This document shows, piece by piece, positions 5,636 through 9,692 of a stretch of DNA of 9,692 nt (its first letter is position 1; each line of letters opens with the position of its first letter). This DNA comes from Alphaproteobacteria bacterium. Lineage in GTDB: Bacteria; Pseudomonadota; Alphaproteobacteria; RUG11792. Location: positions 1 to 9,692 of the forward strand of contig BNWD01000026.1 of NCBI GenBank assembly GCA_025998575.1. Direction: 5' to 3'. Position numbers and translations under genes: made by a program. The notes beneath the pieces are model-generated. The model saw only the letters and a list, made by a program, of their open reading frames with translations, did not search any database and was not told where the DNA came from.

Positions 5636-7537
5636 ATGTCTATTTTGGAGGTCTTGAATACAGAACAAAGACAGGCAGTTCAAGCAACAGATGGAGCTGT
5701 TTTGGTGCTGGCAGGGGCAGGAACTGGCAAAACGAGGGTTTTGACATCAAGATTGGCTTATATAGTTTCTCAGCGGCTTTGCGATCCTTCTCAGATATTG
5801 GCTGTTACGTTCACAAACAAGGCCGCCAAAGAGATGGAGGGGCGTGCAATTGGTTTGCTTGAAGAAAACGGGTGTCCTGTTTTCAATCCGTCTAACCTTT
5901 GGATTGGAACGTTTCATTCTTTGGCTTTGAGAATAATTCGATCGTTTCATGAGAAATTCAAGAGATCTGCAAATTTTTCAATAATTGATAACGATGATCA
6001 ATTGAGAGTTATAAAAAAAATCATGCAAAGTTCTGGAATGGACGATAAAAAACATCCTCCGAAATCTGTTGCATATTATATAAATCGCTGGAAAGACCAA
6101 TGCAAATCCTTTGAGGAAGCTAAAAATTCTGTTGCGAGATTTTCTGCTGAAGAGACCGCAATTAATGTTTATCAGCAATATCGAGATATGCTGGAAGCGC
6201 TTGACGCCATAGATTTCGGCGATATATTGATGTTTTGCATCGATATTTTTAAGTACGATCAAGAAATTTTAGCCAGATATCAGGGAAAATTTAAATATAT
6301 CATGGTGGACGAATATCAGGACACGAACGCCGCGCAATATATGTGGCTCAAATTATTGGCCGCTTCTCATGGAAATATTTGCTGCGTCGGTGATGACGAT
6401 CAATCGATATATAGCTGGCGCGGCGCAGAAATCGAGAATATATTAAAATTCGAAAAGGATTTTAAGAACGCAAAAGTAATTTGTCTCGGGCAAAATTATA
6501 GATCAACTAAAAACATATTAAAGGTAGCGAGCGTTTTAATTTCGAACAACAATACGCGTATGAAAAAGGAATTCTGGACTGACGAATGCACTGGTTTGCC
6601 AGTTATTGTCAAAGCACTTGATAACCCAAGAGTCGAAGCGTGCTTTGTTTCAAATCTGATTGAAAATAAGCTCAGAAATGGAACTAAAGCGAACGAGATA
6701 GCGATCTTAGTCAGGGCAACATTTCAAACGAGAGCGTTTGAGGAAATATTTATAGCGGCCGGCATCAATTATAATGTCACTGGAGGACTGAAATTCTATG
6801 AAAGAAAGGAGGTTAAAGACGCAGTTGCCTATCTTAAATTGACGCATAATCCAGATGATGGAATAGCGTTTGAACGTATTGTCAATGTTCCTCGTCGCGG
6901 CATTGGAGAGGCTTCCATAAAAAAGTTCTACTCTTTAGCCATGCAACAAGGAATATCTGTGCCAACCGCAGCCAAAAATTCTTGCGAAAAATTGAGTGGT
7001 TTCTTCAACTTGCTAGATTCATGGAGAAAAGAGCTGCAGTTTTCTCAACCGTCCGATTTGATGAGAAAAATACTAGACGAATCCGGCTATATCGCAATGC
7101 TAGAATCCAGCAAATCAATAGAAGACGAAGCACGCAAAGAAACGCTGGAAGAGTTGTTAAATGCGCTGAAAGAATTCGAAAATGTATCAGATTTCTTAGA
7201 TTATATCAGTTTAGTTTTGGATAATTCCATATCTTCCGATCAAGAAAGAGTAACCATTAGCACAATACACGCCGCCAAAGGGCTCGAGTATGCTACCATC
7301 TTCATTCCAGGTTTTGAAGAGGAAATTATGCCTCACAAAAAAGCGATCGAAGAAAAAGGCCAAACAGGCATAGAAGAAGAACGAAGACTTTGCTATGTCG
7401 CGTTGACAAGAGCAAAACGAGAAGCCTATATAACAATGTGCAACCGCCGCAGCCTATATGGAGCAAGCTCAATACAATATTCAGTTCCTTCAAGATTTCT
7501 ATACGATCTCCCAAAAGCTTGCGTAAAAATAATATAA
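5636..7537 (+). CDS. uvrD: UvrD/PcrA/Rep-family superfamily 1A DNA helicase
   Basis: This is an ATP-driven 3'-5' DNA helicase of the UvrD/PcrA/Rep group, acting in excision and mismatch repair and in removing proteins from DNA. All SF1A motifs are present in order. They are Q motif LNTEQRQAV (8-16), motif I AGAGTGKT (26-33), Ia AVTFTNKAAKEM (56-67), Ib GTFHSLALRI (91-100), II VDEYQDT (224-230), III VGDDDQSIYSWRGAE (251-265), IV GQNYRST (285-291), V TIHAAKGLEY (543-552) and VI EERRLCYVALTRAKRE (581-596). At 633 residues it is shorter than E. coli UvrD (720) because it lacks the C-terminal Tudor-like RNA-polymerase-binding region; it ends soon after motif VI. Short versions are common in reduced genomes, so this looks like family variation rather than truncation. 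Its ATG is 1 base after the rpmE stop with little Shine-Dalgarno sequence, suggesting coupling. I could not exclude Rep or PcrA as the better name. Confidence 0.9.
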   Translation: MSILEVLNTEQRQAVQATDGAVLVLAGAGTGKTRVLTSRLAYIVSQRLCDPSQILAVTFTNKAAKEMEGRAIGLLEENGCPVFNPSNLWIGTFHSLALRIIRSFHEKFKRSANFSIIDNDDQLRVIKKIMQSSGMDDKKHPPKSVAYYINRWKDQCKSFEEAKNSVARFSAEETAINVYQQYRDMLEALDAIDFGDILMFCIDIFKYDQEILARYQGKFKYIMVDEYQDTNAAQYMWLKLLAASHGNICCVGDDDQSIYSWRGAEIENILKFEKDFKNAKVICLGQNYRSTKNILKVASVLISNNNTRMKKEFWTDECTGLPVIVKALDNPRVEACFVSNLIENKLRNGTKANEIAILVRATFQTRAFEEIFIAAGINYNVTGGLKFYERKEVKDAVAYLKLTHNPDDGIAFERIVNVPRRGIGEASIKKFYSLAMQQGISVPTAAKNSCEKLSGFFNLLDSWRKELQFSQPSDLMRKILDESGYIAMLESSKSIEDEARKETLEELLNALKEFENVSDFLDYISLVLDNSISSDQERVTISTIHAAKGLEYATIFIPGFEEEIMPHKKAIEEKGQTGIEEERRLCYVALTRAKREAYITMCNRRSLYGASSIQYSVPSRFLYDLPKACVKII

Positions 7538-7978
7538 TTTGAAAAATTCTAAAACTCCTCCCATTATAATAATATGCCACAAATCTTTCTCTTCATCAAC
7601 ATAATATTTGCGAATCTTATCATAAAATTATGGAAAGATGATAAATGGTGAAAAATTTATGTTTTTGAAAATATTAAATTACAAGAGGATTGCATTAATA
7701 AATTTTACGCTTGTAATAAAATTAGAGGTTGAAATATTTGCATTTGCAATCTTCTGTTTTCTTTAAATTTTTGGAAAATGCCATATATTTTATCAAAGCT
7801 TAACTGCGCTTTCTATTCTATATAATGTCGTTTATTCTGTCTGAATTGTACGTTTTATAGGTAACAAACTTGATATTCATATGAAATAACCTTCATTCGA
7901 TGGGCTTGGAATCGTGTGTTTGTACCACTGGTAACGTTCACGCAAACTACATTCTTGCATTTTGTCTTATTTTCTGGA
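7538..7978. other. A+T-rich spacer after uvrD
   Basis: About 440 bp hold no gene I can support and no G+C-containing hairpin to serve as a uvrD terminator. A frame from an ATG at 7900 runs to 8100, but that ATG has no ribosome binding site, and the much better signals at 8031-8041 suggest the real start is internal. Confidence 0.5.
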
Positions 7979-8006
7979 TAGACAACCTGTTACTGATAGA
8001 TATAGA
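7979..8006 (+). promoter_or_regulatory. Candidate promoter of the broken gene at 8041
   Basis: TAGACA (7979-7984, five of six) is 16 bp from TATAGA (8001-8006, four of six). A start near 8013 would give a leader of about 28 bases. The ribosome binding site AGGAG (8031-8035) follows, 5 bases from the ATG at 8041. Confidence 0.4.
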
Positions 8007-8040
8007 AAAATGTTTGAAGATATTTGAGAGAGGAGTTGGT

Positions 8041-8940
8041 ATGTGTAAGTATTGCAAGAGCAACAGTTTAGTGGATAATAAAATGTATACAAAAAAGTGA
8101 ATTTTAGAGAATATCCTGATAGAAAAAGAAGGTTTTATCGTAACTGGTCGATAGTCACTAGGAGTGGACAACTAATTGATATTTCTAGTGATGAAAATTC
8201 TGCGTGTCAGCAACGTTTGGCAACAGGATTAACTTTGTATGCGAAAGATGTACGTAAAGGAAGTTTAGAGTGAAGAGCTTGTTTGGCTATATATGATTTG
8301 AATACAGTTGGTCTATTTGGTATTATGACGAATTTTGAATTGCTTGTGAAATGCATTTCTAAAAATTTCACCAATGCAAATTTACTGTTGGGCCTTGTTC
8401 ACGACAACTCTATCGAGGAATACGCAAATAAAGCTCATATACAAATGGCTTGGGAGGGCATATGTTTCAGCCAAGGCTGCTATTTGTTTGCTACAGAATC
8501 AAATATCTGCTATATAGTCAAACAACGCCAACAAATCCTGCTAAGATTGTTATTAAAGAAAATGATTGGTACACTGCTATTCAATTGATTTATAACAATT
8601 TTGATAAAATTCTAAGTCTTAAAAATATATTTGAGCAAATAATGTATGCTAAAGCACTTTTCAAGCAATTAACAAATCAATTTCGTATAACAGCCTTCTT
8701 TGAGCCTGACCTGAGTAATAAATTAAATAGCCTCATTAACGTAATTCTTTGTAAAGATTCAAAAAATGAGAGAACTAATTTACTATATGTTTGCATGTTA
8801 AATCTAGGAATTGGCAATCGTGATGTTAATAAGCTACTGAATTGTTCAAACCGCATGGGCACGAGCAGTATGAAATAGCAAGACATGCGTTTGACATTGA
8901 TCCGAGTCTTATGCTGAAGTTTAGAAAAAATAATTCGTAA
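8041..8940 (+). pseudogene. Broken gene of unknown function, about 300 codons, three frameshifts and one stop
   Basis: I do not recognise the product. Translation signals are good: AGGAG, 5 bases, ATG at 8041. The frame begins MCKYCKSNS, a CxxC pair, and meets a TGA at 8098 after 19 codons. The next frame down runs from 8097 (VNFREYPDRKRRFYRNWS) to a TGA at 8271 and then, in the same frame, through 8588. The coding-like signal next moves to the frame covering 8450-8878, which is open for over 140 codons. It finally moves to the frame ending at 8938-8940 (PHGHEQYEIARHAFDIDPSL). All three switches are -1, as expected of single-base losses. The conceptual protein has no clear membrane segment; its end looks helical, possibly TPR-like. 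Candidate promoter and start are intact, so it may have died recently. Alternatively the first switch, at A AAA AAG (8091-8097), is programmed and yields a 77-residue protein. Two or three unrelated relics is another reading. Confidence 0.55.
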
Positions 8941-8957
8941 CATATAAATCACTCTGC

Positions 8958-9005
8958 AGCCTGCGGCAGGGGATAATCAACTATTTACGGGGACTATTAA
9001 GCTTA
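8958..9005 (+). repeat. Diverged 48-bp direct repeat, copy 1
   Basis: Aligned without gaps to 9249-9296 it matches at 35 of 48 positions by my count. Shared blocks are AGCCTG, GGATA, TCAAC, TTACGG and AAGCTTA. The offset is 291 bp, exactly 97 codons. In the frame starting at 8948 this copy reads ITLQPAAGDNQLFTGTIKLI and stays open to a stop at about 9030. Confidence 0.6.
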
Positions 9006-9248
9006 TCGCCAAGCAATTTAACGTAAAGTTCTAGCATTCTTTTTTCAATCTAATATCTTAGCACTGATTTGTAAGACTATACTAAGCCTGCTTCAGATTT
9101 GGTAACTATTTTACAAACTTAGAAATTATTTTACTGTACGAGTAATTTGTATCAGTATATATAGTTTTTATATTCATATGAGACATCTTGTTTTGCAGCC
9201 TTTTCAACGAATTGTTGTCTCCGAGACTAATTCAAATTTACTAAACAG

Positions 9249-9296
9249 AGCCTGTTACAGTGGATAGTCAACAAGTTACGGTTTTGATAAAGCTTA
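9249..9296 (+). repeat. Diverged 48-bp direct repeat, copy 2
   Basis: Partner of 8958-9005. In the same frame as copy 1 it reads TEPVTVDSQQVTVLIKLT between two stops. Residues P, D, Q, T and IKL line up, and Gln/Glu and Asn/Ser replace one another. That suggests two decayed copies of a protein repeat rather than a DNA-only element, though both readings remain open. Confidence 0.6.
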
Positions 9297-9468
9297 CACC
9301 ATAGTTGGAGCGAGAAATACTGTAGCTTGGCGTCAGTGATTGCGAGATATTATAAGCCATGGCAACTAGATAAACGTCACTATCCATACCTTGGAGACTC
9401 AAAGAAATGCTCATCATGTTATTACATATAGAAAAAATGTGTTTACAGAGCAATATATAACAAGTTGG

Positions 9469-9692
9469 TCATATAAATATGATAGTAAGAAATATATCAA
9501 TTAGAGAGTGCCAAAGTATAAAAAGAATAATAATGTTACCGACACTATAATAACAAAGTATAAATTCAATTACAAGATATGGATAAATATGAACAAACTT
9601 CTTCTGAATCTCTTCTTGATTTAAAACTCTGGCAATTATACATGAGAGATTTATCATGACCGTATCTAGTTGCCGATCCAGGATAGAAATAT
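9469..9692 (-). CDS. Possible C-terminus of a small membrane protein, running off the right edge
   Basis: The frame is open from the window edge for about 74 codons to a stop at 9469. It would start beyond the edge or at the ATG at 9657, which lacks a ribosome binding site. The N-terminal half is mixed (ILDRQLDTVMINLSC, then VLNQEEIQKKF). The rest is strongly hydrophobic (IEFILCYYSVGNIIILFILW, then a second run to the end) and could make two membrane segments. Hydrophobic frames arise easily by chance in A+T-rich DNA, so this is uncertain. I recognise no family. Confidence 0.3.
   Translation of the reverse strand, partial: ISILDRQLDTVMINLSCIIARVLNQEEIQKKFVHIYPYLVIEFILCYYSVGNIIILFILWHSLIDIFLTIIFI

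Larger units (their letters stand above)
8941..9468. other. Gene-poor stretch holding the diverged repeats
   Basis: No intact gene is visible here. Apart from the two 48-bp repeat copies, stop codons are frequent in all frames. The minus-strand frame 9268-9453 has no ribosome binding site and lies over one repeat copy. The region is probably decayed coding sequence. Confidence 0.45.

Noticed and set aside
5747..6262. Minus-strand frames inside uvrD
   Set aside because: Shadows of a fully conserved helicase gene on the other strand.
8271..8273. TGA read as tryptophan (recoded genetic code)
   Set aside because: rho and the connector gene both use TGA as their proper stop, and the broken gene has frameshifts as well.
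9226..9690. Plus-strand reading with protein-like pieces (for example FDKAYTIVGARNTVAW)
   Set aside because: About seven stops in 155 codons, close to random expectation, and it conflicts with the open minus-strand frame at the right edge.

Overview
The window looks like a piece of a small, host-associated alphaproteobacterial chromosome, Rickettsiales or Holosporales in style; that is inference from gene content, not a match. The DNA is A+T-rich. Only about half of it is clearly coding, decayed reading frames are present, and the L31 protein is the cysteine-free form usual in Alphaproteobacteria. No tRNA, rRNA, CRISPR array or complete insertion sequence was found.

Layout. Positions 2-619 (+) hold the 3' part of a Q/N/G/P-rich repeat protein carrying a perfect 177-bp tandem repeat, closed by an intrinsic terminator (662-689). 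After a gene-poor stretch comes pgsA (1462-2019, -), phosphatidylglycerophosphate synthase. A solitary phage/GTA-type head-tail connector gene follows (2430-2852, +). It has its own good sigma-70-like promoter, an operator-like palindrome, a 5' stem-loop and a strong ribosome binding site. Behind it sit a 12-bp hairpin and a 101-bp, two-thirds-G+C cloverleaf palindrome (2968-3068), the most unusual structure in the window. A 930-bp A+T-rich gap leads to rho (4003-5271, -). Rho is divergent from the rpmE-uvrD operon (5416-7537, +) across a short region with apparent back-to-back promoters.

The last 2.1 kb is decayed. A reading frame with good start signals at 8041 is broken by three same-direction frameshifts and one stop (8041-8940). 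A diverged 48-bp direct repeat 291 bp apart follows, and a possible membrane-protein end runs off the right edge on the minus strand.

The recognised genes are mostly unrelated housekeeping functions: lipid synthesis (pgsA), transcription termination (rho), ribosome (rpmE) and DNA repair (uvrD). The part that does not fit a housekeeping reading is 2338-3070. There one small virion-connector gene is retained alone with elaborate control and end signals. I do not claim a new system; that cassette and the cloverleaf are the best candidates to follow up.
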